Origin: Ketobacter sp. | GTDB lineage: Bacteria; Pseudomonadota; Gammaproteobacteria; Pseudomonadales; Ketobacteraceae | DNA: 63,151 bases | Reading direction: 5' to 3' | Assembly (NCBI RefSeq): GCF_003671495.1 | Contig: NZ_RCHN01000011.1 | Location: 1 to 63,151 of the forward strand | Part shown: piece by piece, positions 8,404-17,102 of the stretch | How the letters are laid out: every line of letters starts with the position of its first letter | How positions within the stretch are numbered: position 1 is the stretch's first letter | Notes under the pieces: generated by a model | Databases searched by the model: none | Told to the model about the DNA's origin: nothing | Seen by the model: the letters and a program-made list of their open reading frames with translations, nothing else | Position numbers and translations under genes: made by a program

Positions 8404-8660
8404 TAGCCGTTGCGGGTGTGGGTTTCCGCCTGATCGTTGCCATCGATCACTGCGTCGTCTTCAATGCCGGGGCTGCGGCGACCACCGATGAGGCGCTTGA
8501 TGGGATACCAGAAGAAGCCCACAAAGGCGACGAATACGGCCAGTAACAACGCCAACAGCGAACCGATAGCGGATAATCCGGCGCCTGGGCCGACGTAAGC
8601 GCTCGCCAGTGAAGGGATGGCGGCCAATAGAATCATTGGGATCAGATTTTGAATTTTCAT
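8403..8660 (-). CDS. Small exported or membrane protein with YVGPG motif
   Basis: This 85-aa protein has a signal-like N-terminus ending SLASA, then YVGPGAGLSAIGS and a second hydrophobic segment (about 32-52). A basic then acidic cytoplasmic tail follows. The YVGPGAG stretch is characteristic of small membrane proteins found near arylsulfotransferases and glycan genes, as I recall; no function is established. It is coupled to the next gene by TAATG and lies 143 bp after the arylsulfotransferase. Confidence 0.7.
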   Translation of the reverse strand: MKIQNLIPMILLAAIPSLASAYVGPGAGLSAIGSLLALLLAVFVAFVGFFWYPIKRLIGGRRSPGIEDDAVIDGNDQAETHTRNG

Positions 8661-8803
8661 ATTATTGAACTCCTTGGTCGAAGTACTTTTGTGTATTTCC
8701 CCGCTTAATACTTCAAACTGCTTATCTAAACAGGTTCAGTGTTGCGTGTTCCTTCATTTCATGTTGCTGAGTTGCATGATGGTGAACGACGAATCGAGAC
8801 GGC

Positions 8804-10141
8804 CTAAGAGGCTTCGCATTGCTGGCGTGCCCGGCCGAAAAAATCCCCATTCATTTCCGGCGGCAGGCGCTCAACTTCCTCCATGATACCAAGCCAGCCC
8901 GGTTCGACAACGTTATACATCTCCCAGACGATCTCACCGTTGCGATCCACTTCCAGGGCACGTCCCAGTCGGCTTTCGGAAATCAACAGGTTACCGTTGT
9001 CCAACCATTGATGTTTGCCCATTATATTGGTGAAAAAAAGTTGTTGCTTCGTCCCTTGGTAGGGGATGGTGGTGAGGTTCGTGCTGACGTCCTTCACCAG
9101 GATGCGGCTGGCAGGGTGGTCTCCGTCTTCGCGTCGTGATGTGTTGTGATTGTCGAACACAGAAATGCGATTGCCATCGAGAAAATCCGGATCGTGCTGG
9201 CGCACAAATTCGTTGCTCAGGCTGTATTTCAGTTGCCAATGTCGGTCGAATACCAGCACCGTGTTGGTGTTGCGCAGGGATATCATGATGTCGCCTGCCA
9301 CAAAATGCCCTGGCTGCAGATCACGGCTGAACACTTCCACATCGTTCAGGTGCAGGGTGTCACCCTGGCTGTAGGGATACCAGTTATCCAGGCTGGTCTG
9401 GTACAGGGCGCCGTCCAGGTTGTTGTCCCGCAGCAGGTCAAATACGGACTTTTCCTGCAGTATCTGGCCATCGGCGGCCACCTGCAGGATCATGGGTTCG
9501 ACAAAATTCGGTTTATACAATGGTAAATCCGGGTCTGGCTGGGTGTGGTTGCGCTGGGCCGAGACCCAGATCGTTTCATCGTCGTCGATAAAAACGGAAT
9601 GGTGGGTGCGATAGGGCAGGCGCCACACCACGTTGCCACAGGCATCCAGCCGCACCAGGCCCAGGTGTTCAAAGTTAAACACCAGATCCCCGTTGGACAG
9701 AATCTCCGCGCCGTGAATGTGGGTACCGGGGCGGTCCTTCGGAATTTCAATCCAGTACAGGTAGGCCGGTGGCTCAGGCCAGATATCCCACCACTGGATG
9801 GACCAGCTCTGCACCGGGTTGGCATCCGCATCGATGACGGTTACGGCCAGGGTGTGGTCGCCCTCCACGGTCACGGTTTTGGTCAGCCCCGGAGCCATGC
9901 GTTCGACCTGTTTAACGGTGATGGTCTCGGTTTGCGGGGATTGGATGTAGAACCAATACAGGGATTTGTTTTCCGGCATGAGATAACGCAGGGATTCCGC
10001 CGCTTCGATCAGGGTGTAATAGGGAAAGGTGCGGTTTAGGGACGCATACATGCCATAAATCACACTGATGAACACCAGTGCGAACAGGAACATGATGCGG
10101 GGAATCCAGTTGAGGATCGAATTGTGTGAGCCGGACTTCAT
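8804..10141 (-). CDS. Membrane-anchored arylsulfotransferase (ASST family)
   Basis: This 445-aa protein has one N-terminal transmembrane anchor (about residues 11-30) and a large extracytoplasmic region. Repeated strand pairs such as ILSNGDLVFNFE, WLDNGNLLISESR and VDRNGEIVWEM are typical of the ASST propeller (Arylsulfotran_2 type). Histidines in YRTHHSVF and DNHNTS are candidates for the sulfurylated catalytic His. ASST enzymes move sulfate between aryl sulfates and phenols without PAPS. It heads a four-gene set that ends with a PAPS-type sulfotransferase, an unusual pairing. The assignment is by pattern, not by alignment. Confidence 0.78.
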   Translation of the reverse strand: MKSGSHNSILNWIPRIMFLFALVFISVIYGMYASLNRTFPYYTLIEAAESLRYLMPENKSLYWFYIQSPQTETITVKQVERMAPGLTKTVTVEGDHTLAVTVIDADANPVQSWSIQWWDIWPEPPAYLYWIEIPKDRPGTHIHGAEILSNGDLVFNFEHLGLVRLDACGNVVWRLPYRTHHSVFIDDDETIWVSAQRNHTQPDPDLPLYKPNFVEPMILQVAADGQILQEKSVFDLLRDNNLDGALYQTSLDNWYPYSQGDTLHLNDVEVFSRDLQPGHFVAGDIMISLRNTNTVLVFDRHWQLKYSLSNEFVRQHDPDFLDGNRISVFDNHNTSRREDGDHPASRILVKDVSTNLTTIPYQGTKQQLFFTNIMGKHQWLDNGNLLISESRLGRALEVDRNGEIVWEMYNVVEPGWLGIMEEVERLPPEMNGDFFGRARQQCEAS

Positions 10142-10262
10142 AGTGAACCTTTAACGCCAATGCTTTTTTTGTTTTTTATCAGGCAATGGAGTGGGGTGTC
10201 GCGGGGTTAACTCTCAAGCCTTCCATGCATTAATTGATTACTAAAGCAACATTGATGCGACG

Positions 10263-10281
10263 AGCCCCTGTTATAGGGGCT
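10263..10281. terminator. Hairpin downstream of the P450 gene
   Basis: Perfect 7-bp arms AGCCCCT and AGGGGCT enclose a 5-nt loop, 72 bp after the P450 stop. No T-run follows on the minus strand, so it is a weak terminator candidate. Confidence 0.35.
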
Positions 10282-10352
10282 GCTGCATTCAGTTGCAACC
10301 GTTGTTCCCAAGAAAGCGCGAAGAGTTGGCAGTTTTTGCGGCGTTGGCCGTT

Positions 10353-11849
10353 TTAATAGGCGGGTTGCGCGAGTTTGGGCTCGGTGCGGGCATGGGGATA
10401 GTCGGCATTGTGCGGGCGAATCCCGGTGACCCGTACGATAACGCCCGCTTCCGGTTCTGTCTGGCCACCGATTTGGCGGGGCGTGGGCCATTGGTCGGTA
10501 TGGGCGTGCACGGAATCAAAGGTCACCCGGCGCGCGAACTCCGCAAAGATGATGCGCAATTGCTGGCGTGCCTGATTCATGCCCACGCAGGCCCGCCGAC
10601 CGCCACCGAAAGGAAAGTATTCGTTGGGGCCAAATTTGTTTCCTTCCAGCCAACGCTCCGGCCGGTATTCCTCAGCATCTTCGCCATAGACACGGCGATT
10701 GCGCTGGGTGAGGTAAATACAGGGGAATACGCAGGCGCCTGCTGGAATGAAAGCGTCGCCAATGCGGGTGTCCTGGGTCAGCCAGCGCACGGTACCCACG
10801 GCGGACGGGGTGAGCCGCTGGGATTCGTTAAGGCAGGCGGTGAGGTAGGGCAGCTCGGCTATTTTCAAAGGATCGAAATGGCCTTCGGTGGCGATGCTGG
10901 CTTGCACTTCCTGGCGGATTTTCTGTAAAACATCGGGCTTTTTCAGCAGCCACAGCATAAACCAGGCAGAAGTGGCGGCACTGGTTTCGTGGCCGCCGAT
11001 GAGCAGCCCCACGGTTTCCGAAATCACCCGCTCTTCCGCCAGCAGGTTGCCGTCTTCATCGGTGGCGCGGGCCACAATGGATAACATGTGGGATTCATTG
11101 GCGTCCATGCGTTTGCGAATGGCGCGGATATCCTGCCGGATCAGGTCAGCCAGTTGTACTTTCAGGTCGATGGCCTGCTTCCAGGGGAACAACCCTTTTT
11201 CGCCATTACCAAAATCACGCTGTTGGGTGCGCTTCAGGTATTGTTTGTTGAGCATGCCTCGGTAGCGTTTGGCCCCGATCATGGACCCGATGGCAAAGTT
11301 GGCATCGCTGCAGGCGGATAACAGCCAGCCCAGCATCAGGCGCTTGTAGTTGTCTTTGCGATCGCCCTGCCGCAGATTGAATACGGTGTAGCAGATCACG
11401 TCCAGGGTGATGTCGCCCACCAGTCTGGGGATGTTGAACTCATCCCCCACCATCCAGGAATTGATGTGCTCGGTGACGATTTCATGCATCACCCCGGCAC
11501 GGTCTTTCAGTCGGTTTGTATTCAAGGGCGGGATGATCATCTTGCGGGAATCCTGATGGGCTTTCTGATTCAGGAACACCGTGTTGTCTTCGCCCACATC
11601 CATGGGCAGTTGGGTTTTGGAGGCGTCGTACTGTTCCGGCTTGAGGGAGAAAACATCCTTGATGGCTTGCGGGTCGCTGAGGATCACCATGGGGCCCTGG
11701 CCCGGCAAACGCAGGGTAAAATAGTCACCGAATGCCTGCTGCTGTTGTTTCAGATAATCCCACAGGCCGTATCCCATGTTCATGGCCTGCTTCACTTTCA
11801 TGTCTTTGGGGCCGGGGGGCAATTGTGGTTTATTGGTGGTGGCCGTCAT
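10353..11849 (-). CDS. Cytochrome P450 monooxygenase
   Basis: This 498-aa soluble P450 has the I-helix oxygen-binding motif GGHETS, the K-helix ExxR in NESQR, and the heme loop FPFGGGRRACVG with Cys421 as thiolate ligand. Its length and PERW region resemble the longer CYP4/CYP110-like bacterial P450s that hydroxylate fatty acids, terpenes or steroids. It lacks a fused reductase, so the ferredoxin and reductase at 73-1813 are plausible partners. It is preceded in the same operon by an NTF2-like gene (86-bp gap holding a GC-rich hairpin). The substrate is not determinable here. Confidence 0.95.
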   Translation of the reverse strand: MTATTNKPQLPPGPKDMKVKQAMNMGYGLWDYLKQQQQAFGDYFTLRLPGQGPMVILSDPQAIKDVFSLKPEQYDASKTQLPMDVGEDNTVFLNQKAHQDSRKMIIPPLNTNRLKDRAGVMHEIVTEHINSWMVGDEFNIPRLVGDITLDVICYTVFNLRQGDRKDNYKRLMLGWLLSACSDANFAIGSMIGAKRYRGMLNKQYLKRTQQRDFGNGEKGLFPWKQAIDLKVQLADLIRQDIRAIRKRMDANESHMLSIVARATDEDGNLLAEERVISETVGLLIGGHETSAATSAWFMLWLLKKPDVLQKIRQEVQASIATEGHFDPLKIAELPYLTACLNESQRLTPSAVGTVRWLTQDTRIGDAFIPAGACVFPCIYLTQRNRRVYGEDAEEYRPERWLEGNKFGPNEYFPFGGGRRACVGMNQARQQLRIIFAEFARRVTFDSVHAHTDQWPTPRQIGGQTEPEAGVIVRVTGIRPHNADYPHARTEPKLAQPAY

Positions 11850-11889
11850 CGTGATTCTCCGTATCCTGGATGCGTTGCGGGAGTATCAA

Positions 11890-11916
11890 CGCCGCCGGAG
11901 ACCGGCTCCGGCGGTG
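11890..11916. other. Stable GC-rich intercistronic hairpin
   Basis: Arms CCGCCGGAG and CTCCGGCGG (perfect, 9 bp, extendable with a G-U pair) enclose a 5-nt loop between the NTF2-like gene and the P450 gene. It may tune the ratio of the two products or protect the mRNA; this is inference. Confidence 0.5.
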
Positions 11917-11935
11917 GTGTGGGCGTACGCCGGGA

Positions 11936-12580
11936 TCAGTCGTCGGCGTCCTGCAGTTCCTGTTGTTTTTTCATGTTGTCCCAGAAACGCTGTGGTACGA
12001 ATTCGTTGGGTACTTTCACAAAGCTGGCTTCGGTAGGATCGCCATTGGTGTAGGATTGTTCGCCGCAACCCATGCCGTCTTCGTCGAAGATAAAGAACAG
12101 GGCCATGCGGATGGTGAGCATGTACACGGCGTCTTCGTCATCCGGCTCAATGCCAAAGGCCACTGGCAACATGGCGCCGGGATACATCTGGTGCACGTTG
12201 CCTTCCAGCACCAGGGTGTCTTCACCGACGATGAACTTTTCCAGCTCCAGGTGGATCACGAACAAGTTGAAGGTGACCAGGTTGCCATAGAATACGCACA
12301 GCTCGTCGTAGGACTGGGGCTGGATGCCTTCCATCAGGCCGTCGTCGCCTTTACCCCAGCGGCGATAGTCCTGGCGGCGGCGGGAGCAGGACGCCATCAG
12401 CGTCTCGAAATCCCCTTTGCACTCAGCGGAGGCGTGATCCACAAAGTTCTGGCAGATCAGTTTCTGACGCTCGGTAACGCACTTGGGCAGGATGTTGTCG
12501 CGGACATAATTCGCCAGGTAGTCAGGATCGAATTGCTCAAACGGAATGGGGCGCTCGGGTAGGGTTTTGCCAATGTACAT
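11936..12580 (-). CDS. Uncharacterised NTF2/SnoaL-like protein
   Basis: The 214-aa product starts at the ATG at 12580, which follows GGAGAGGAATCC; a longer upstream reading has no such site. The sequence has an N-terminal helical part with conserved-looking Cys and His (LICQNFVDHASAEC) and a C-terminal half of beta strands. This suggests an NTF2/SnoaL-like cone fold, but the match is by eye. Proteins of this fold often bind or isomerise steroids and polyketides. It is co-transcribed with the P450 and probably shares its substrate pathway. An operator-like site lies 63 bp upstream. Confidence 0.7.
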   Translation of the reverse strand: MYIGKTLPERPIPFEQFDPDYLANYVRDNILPKCVTERQKLICQNFVDHASAECKGDFETLMASCSRRRQDYRRWGKGDDGLMEGIQPQSYDELCVFYGNLVTFNLFVIHLELEKFIVGEDTLVLEGNVHQMYPGAMLPVAFGIEPDDEDAVYMLTIRMALFFIFDEDGMGCGEQSYTNGDPTEASFVKVPNEFVPQRFWDNMKKQQELQDADD

Positions 12581-12642
12581 GGATTCCTCTCCTACAGTAT
12601 TTCTCGTTGTTTTTGTCTTGTCTTGGCTTTTTGTAACTCTAA

Positions 12643-12659
12643 GGTTTACACCGTATACC
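12643..12659. promoter_or_regulatory. Operator-like repeat upstream of the P450 operon
   Basis: GGTTTAC and GTATACC (one mismatch) are separated by 3 bp. The half-site GTATAC and the 3-bp spacer match the perfect repeat at 1375-1397, so one regulator might control the P450 and its redox partners. Confidence 0.45.
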
Positions 12660-12779
12660 CATTCGCGCCGCACATCAATAGGCCGCGGCATCGGCCTGTC
12701 TTGCCCCGTTGGGCGGATTGTTCAGGAATTCCGCAGCCTGAACCCCTGGTATCAGGTAACCGGCTGAAAATAAACAGCT

Positions 12780-13313
12780 TTAAAGCGCCGGTGCCTGGAC
12801 TCCTGCAAACAGCAGTTGGAGACGGCTATCGTCCATTTGGACTACGCAGGTGGAGGTGGCGCGGAACAGGGTCTGTTGAATGCGCCAGTGATCGGCTTGT
12901 TTTATGTACCGATCCTGGTAGTAGCCGGCCAGTTGGGTAAGGGTGTTGGCCTGGGTATTGATCTGGTGAAAGTACAGATCCCAGGTGGCGCTGGCCTGCT
13001 GCGGTGAATGCCACTGGATCTGACCGTTCTGGCCGTGGTGCATGTCGATGATGTGATCGTGGCAGGCCAGTTGTCGGTACAGCGCGAGAAAATCCTCCCG
13101 CCGGGTAAAGACGCCCAGGGCACCGTAATCGATGAGCACGTCGTGTGTGGCGAAACACTGGCCGATGGCGTCCACGTTTTTGCGATCACAATGATGCAGG
13201 TACGCGGCTTTCAACTGGCGGATGGCTTCGATATCTTCCAGCCGTTGCATCCGTTGCGGCCAGTCCGGCTGGGCGTGGCGTGGGTTATGGTTATGATGAT
13301 GGTTGTCAGGCAT
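12780..13313 (-). CDS. SnoaL/NTF2-like protein
   Basis: This 177-aa protein starts at the ATG at 13313, overlapping the SRPBCC gene by 8 bp. The core (about residues 22-150: RLEDIEAIRQLKAAY, then CDRKNVDAIGQCFATHDVLIDYG) is the SnoaL/NTF2-like pattern seen in ketosteroid-isomerase- and dehydratase-like proteins. A His/Asn-rich leader of about 15 residues precedes it. It is the last gene of the minus-strand operon that begins at 19142. It may isomerise or hydrate a cyclic or hydrophobic intermediate. The catalytic role is inferred. Confidence 0.8.
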   Translation of the reverse strand: MPDNHHHNHNPRHAQPDWPQRMQRLEDIEAIRQLKAAYLHHCDRKNVDAIGQCFATHDVLIDYGALGVFTRREDFLALYRQLACHDHIIDMHHGQNGQIQWHSPQQASATWDLYFHQINTQANTLTQLAGYYQDRYIKQADHWRIQQTLFRATSTCVVQMDDSRLQLLFAGVQAPAL

Positions 13314-13761
13314 GGGCCGTCTCCTGTTCTGCCCGTTGCTTGAGGGCATAGGCCATGTTGTTGAAACCCTCCTGCATGGAGTGAAAATACAGCCAGCGCA
13401 CCAGGGGAGTGAGCAGTCCACTCAGGTGATCTTCGGTGTGATAACAGCAGCGGTCTGCACCCAGGGCTTCGACGGTTTGCCAGCGGCGTGCCCGCAACAG
13501 GCGCTCGTGCAGCATGTGCATGCCCCAACCCAGTTTGTGGGGCGGGTGCACCCCGGTGATGAATTCCCGTTGCAGGCGTTTGCCCCGCCCCGGCAGGTTG
13601 ACATGCAATTCCACCGGACTGCCCAGCTCGAAACGGGTGACGACTTTTTCTGTAAACGGGTTCCATTCCGGATAGCGGTCGACGTCCAGCAGAATATTCC
13701 ACACGGTGGTCTGTGGGGCATGGATTTCCACCCGCTCGGAATACACCGTGAACTCCAGCAT
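13306..13761 (-). CDS. SRPBCC (START/polyketide cyclase-like) protein
   Basis: This 151-aa protein starts MLEFTVYSERVEIHAPQTTVW and continues LDVDRYPEWNPFTEKV. That is the classic opening of SRPBCC lipid-binding or cyclase-like domains. The rest gives the alternating strands and long C-terminal helix of the fold, which holds a deep hydrophobic pocket. Its start overlaps the preceding SDR stop (TGATG), so it is translationally coupled. It probably binds or modifies the hydrophobic intermediate handled by the operon. Confidence 0.85.
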   Translation of the reverse strand: MLEFTVYSERVEIHAPQTTVWNILLDVDRYPEWNPFTEKVVTRFELGSPVELHVNLPGRGKRLQREFITGVHPPHKLGWGMHMLHERLLRARRWQTVEALGADRCCYHTEDHLSGLLTPLVRWLYFHSMQEGFNNMAYALKQRAEQETAHA

Positions 13762-14825
13762 CAGGCGGTGCCCGCTGCTGTCTGGCTGGTGGCGCCGGAA
13801 TGGGTTGCGCTGGGTGGTGTGGCAAGGTGTTGTGCCGATGGCTGTGTTGGCAGCCCGTCAATCCATTGCTGGGTTTCCTCCCACAGGCGTTGTGCCACGA
13901 CCCGGTTGTCGGCTTCCGGGCTGGCGGTGGCCACTGCGCAGCGATCAAAGTACCGGCCCCCCTGCAGGCCCGGTTGGGTGGCACAGTAGATCTGGGTTTG
14001 CGCCCCTTGCAACGGGCTCAGCATAAACAGCATCTGCAGGGGATTCACGATCTGCAGTAATTTTTGCATGCGCTTATTGGTTTCCAGTCCTTTGATGGCG
14101 ATGTTGGTGGCGATGGAGCCGGGATGCAGAACATAGCTCTGCACATTGTGGGCGGCATAACGACGTTGCAGTTCAAAGGCGCCGTGCACCAGTCCCAGCT
14201 TGGATTGCCCGTAGATGAGCCAGGAACTGTAAGGCCGGCTGGGATGAAACAGCTCGCTGTTGAGGCCTTTTTGATGCAGGTGGGAGGCGACGAACACCAC
14301 CCGGGCGGGCTCCATTGGGGTGCCCGCCTGCTGCAGACGATCCAGCAGGCGATGGGTCAGGTGCATGGCCCCCATGTAGTTGGTGCGCCAATGGATTTCA
14401 AAGCCGTCGTCGGACAGGTGAGGCTCCGTCCAGCTACCCAGGATGTCGGAGTGCACGCCGGCATTGTTGAGCAGGATGTGCAGCGGCGCGTCGATGCTGT
14501 TGTGATACCAGCGCACAAAGGTTTCCACCGACTCGGCGTGGGTCAGATCCAGCGGGTGGCCCTCTACCGCACAGGGGAAACCATCCGCCTGCAGCTCGGC
14601 CCGTAATTGCTGTACGCAGGCATCGGTTTTGCTGCGGGTGGTGACGATGACACGGGCGCCCCAGGCGGCCAGGGTCTTGGCCGTCTCATAGCCGATGGAA
14701 CCGGGTGAGGTGCCGGTGACGATGACGGTTTTATGGTGCAGGTCCACCGGCGTCGCCATGGGAGGCTTGCTGAAAATCCGTCGTAACACGCTGGTGATGG
14801 CGATTCGAACGTCGTTCATAGGCAT
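13761..14825 (-). CDS. Short-chain dehydrogenase/reductase (retinol dehydrogenase-like)
   Basis: The product is 354 aa from the ATG at 14825, which sits 8 nt after GGAGG. An ATG two codons later (14819) makes an ATGA overlap with the previous gene and is the alternative. The nucleotide motif is VTGTSPGSIGYETAKTL, the NAG motif LLNNAGVHSD, and the catalytic pair YGQSK. The long C-terminus resembles membrane-associated retinol dehydrogenase-like SDRs, which oxidise hydrophobic alcohols. It is one of three SDRs in this operon. Confidence 0.87.
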   Translation of the reverse strand: MPMNDVRIAITSVLRRIFSKPPMATPVDLHHKTVIVTGTSPGSIGYETAKTLAAWGARVIVTTRSKTDACVQQLRAELQADGFPCAVEGHPLDLTHAESVETFVRWYHNSIDAPLHILLNNAGVHSDILGSWTEPHLSDDGFEIHWRTNYMGAMHLTHRLLDRLQQAGTPMEPARVVFVASHLHQKGLNSELFHPSRPYSSWLIYGQSKLGLVHGAFELQRRYAAHNVQSYVLHPGSIATNIAIKGLETNKRMQKLLQIVNPLQMLFMLSPLQGAQTQIYCATQPGLQGGRYFDRCAVATASPEADNRVVAQRLWEETQQWIDGLPTQPSAQHLATPPSATHSGATSQTAAGTA

Positions 14826-15841
14826 TCCGTTTCCCTCCGGTTTGCAGTGAGATAGGGTTGGATTAACGGGGCGCTGCATTCCCACAACTGTTTTCCATTC
14901 AGGGCATCCAGCGCCAAGGGGGATGGCTGTTTTGCTTTCATCATATGCAGGTAAACATTGCTGTGTTCGGTCATGTCCGGTGAACAGGCCAGCAACATGA
15001 CCGGCTCGGCCGCCTGTTCCGGTGACCGGAACAACAGCTTCATGATGGGGGACAAAATCGGTTTGATATAAACCGGTGATTCGCGGGCGATATTGGAAGC
15101 GATGGGGCCCGGGCACAGGCTGTGGAACAGAACCTGTGGTGGGCCGTTGCCATTGACGCGCCGCTCCAGTTCCTGCACGAAGGTGGTGAGGTGCAGTTTG
15201 CTCAGCCCGTAAAATTTCATGCCGTGCTTGATGCCGTAATCCTGGAATGCCGCAAACCGGTTGAAATCAATGGGGGGCGATGACTGGTGCGCCTCTGAAG
15301 AGACAAACACCACCCGGGGCAATGCGGATGGAGTGCGATTCGCCGCGCGCGGAATCACGCCGTCTTCGAGCCAGCGTGCCATCAGTAAACGGTTTGCCAG
15401 AAAGTGCACAGCGAACATCACTTCGTGACCCTGGGGGGTGCGGCGGGCGTGCAACGGCATCAGGCCCGCGTTCATGACGGCGATGTCCAGACGGATGTTG
15501 CGGGCCTGCATCCGGTCACAAAGTTGCGCCACTGAAGCAAGGTCTGAGAGGTCGGCCTGCAGCATTTCCACATTGGGGTTGCCGGAGGCCTGTTTGACCG
15601 CTTCACCGGCGTCGGGAATGCCGCTCCGGCACACCATCAGCAGGTGCGCACCGCGTCGCGCCAGGTCAATGGCGACGGCCTTGCCCAGACCACTGTTGGC
15701 GCCGGTGACCAGAGCCACTTTACCGTCCAGGCGCAGCCCCGGGTCCAGGGGTGGCAGCTGATCCTGGCGGCTGAACAGATCCAGCAGGCCGGTGACCACC
15801 GCGGACACCACACCTTTGTGACCGACGTTATTCATTTTCAT
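14816..15841 (-). CDS. Short-chain dehydrogenase/reductase
   Basis: The product is about 341 aa from the ATG at 15841; nearby ATGs at 15835 and 15853 are possible. It has the TGxxxGxG motif in VTGANSGLGKAVA, an NAG triad in VMNAGLMP and the catalytic YxxxK in YGLSK. The long, hydrophobic C-terminal third is like retinol or protochlorophyllide-type SDRs. It overlaps the sulfotransferase gene by 14 bp and the next SDR by 10 bp, so the three are coupled. It probably oxidises or reduces a lipid-like alcohol or ketone. Confidence 0.86.
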   Translation of the reverse strand: MKMNNVGHKGVVSAVVTGLLDLFSRQDQLPPLDPGLRLDGKVALVTGANSGLGKAVAIDLARRGAHLLMVCRSGIPDAGEAVKQASGNPNVEMLQADLSDLASVAQLCDRMQARNIRLDIAVMNAGLMPLHARRTPQGHEVMFAVHFLANRLLMARWLEDGVIPRAANRTPSALPRVVFVSSEAHQSSPPIDFNRFAAFQDYGIKHGMKFYGLSKLHLTTFVQELERRVNGNGPPQVLFHSLCPGPIASNIARESPVYIKPILSPIMKLLFRSPEQAAEPVMLLACSPDMTEHSNVYLHMMKAKQPSPLALDALNGKQLWECSAPLIQPYLTANRRETECL

Positions 15842-17093
15842 AGGGGATTCCATAGCGGCGGCGATAAAAGGCGTATTCCCGTTCGATGTCATCCCGGGTC
15901 AGACCAAAGTCCGCCAGGCGATACACATGTTTGCCGTAACGGTGCTGCACATTGCGCTGGCTGGTGTGCTTGGCCGCAGTGGCAATGGCCTGATCAAACG
16001 CAAGACCCGCAAACCGGTAAATGCGTTCCACCTGGGCGACAGGGTCCTGCAGCAGATCGTAATAGGACACGTCGATAAAACGTTCCTCGCCGTATTGCTC
16101 GCGCACGTTGATGGACAATTGCATCAGTCGGTTCACTTTGCGTAACCAGTGGCGCGCGACTTCGTGAGCATCCACCTGATCGCTGAACACGCCGCGGCCA
16201 TGGGACACCATGCTGCAGAAGGAACCGGTGGTTTTTTGCGGGTCGCGGTGAGTTTGCACGATGCTGGCTTCGGGGAAGACCTTGAGGATGACATCCAGGT
16301 ATTCCATGTGATGGGGCGTTTTCAGCACCCAGTTTTGGGCCGGGCGTTGCCAGGTGAGGATCTTCAGCAACGTGCGCAGGTATTCATAGGCGCGGGTGTG
16401 ATCCTGCTGTTCCAGCCAGCGGGCGTAGGTGGGGACATGCAGTGTGGCCTCCGGGGACTGGCTCATAAAGCACAGGTCCAGCAACAGTACGTCCTCTTCC
16501 GGGGCATCGTGCTCCACCGGATGAATGGCAAAAAACTCCGGTGCCAGATACGCCAGCCCTTTCTCGGCGGTGCGGGCCATGGCAATGCGTTTTTTGGGAT
16601 TGCCGGATGGCTCCTTGGGCAACGGCAGGGGGTTCAGGGCCTCCCAGGACAGCAGGGCGCGCATATTGGGATCGGCGGCCAGCAGGCGGTGCAGGGTGGT
16701 GGTGCCGGTGCGTTGCAGGCCGGCAATAATGATGATTTTGCCCAGATCCAGCTGCAGAATCTGCGGCTGCTCTTTGAGTAATTGCTGCACCCGCAGGCGC
16801 ACTGCCAGCGCGCTTTCCAACCGGTTTTTCTGAATCAGTCGGCCCAGCGGGGTGAGTTGCGCCTCCTGGTTGATGGAATCCACCAATACCTGTAACGGTT
16901 CCAGGAACCACTCATCGCCAAAATCCGTGAGCCCGGTTTTCTGCCGGGCCGCGGCGATCAGTTGCCGGCAATTCAAGTCGTGCCCCCAGCCCAGTTTTTG
17001 CGCCGCCCGGCCGGCCCGGTTGAAGAGGGCAACGGGCAACGGACGATAAGGTTTATCGTAGCGGTTGCCGGTCTGCAGTGTGGATTTCCCCAT
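15828..17093 (-). CDS. Sulfotransferase-family protein (Sulfotransfer_3)
   Basis: This 421-aa protein has the PAPS 5'-phosphosulfate loop IIIAGLQRTGTTTLHRLL (about residues 121-138) after a 110-residue helical N-terminus. A later DVSYYDLLQDP is typical of the group. Such proteins are common beside SDRs and DUF1214 genes in lipid- and steroid-using bacteria, and real sulfotransferase activity has rarely been shown for them. It lies 9 bp after the DUF1214 gene and overlaps the next SDR. Confidence 0.85.
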   Translation of the reverse strand: MGKSTLQTGNRYDKPYRPLPVALFNRAGRAAQKLGWGHDLNCRQLIAAARQKTGLTDFGDEWFLEPLQVLVDSINQEAQLTPLGRLIQKNRLESALAVRLRVQQLLKEQPQILQLDLGKIIIIAGLQRTGTTTLHRLLAADPNMRALLSWEALNPLPLPKEPSGNPKKRIAMARTAEKGLAYLAPEFFAIHPVEHDAPEEDVLLLDLCFMSQSPEATLHVPTYARWLEQQDHTRAYEYLRTLLKILTWQRPAQNWVLKTPHHMEYLDVILKVFPEASIVQTHRDPQKTTGSFCSMVSHGRGVFSDQVDAHEVARHWLRKVNRLMQLSINVREQYGEERFIDVSYYDLLQDPVAQVERIYRFAGLAFDQAIATAAKHTSQRNVQHRYGKHVYRLADFGLTRDDIEREYAFYRRRYGIPYENE

Positions 17094-17102
17094 GATCGGT
17101 AC

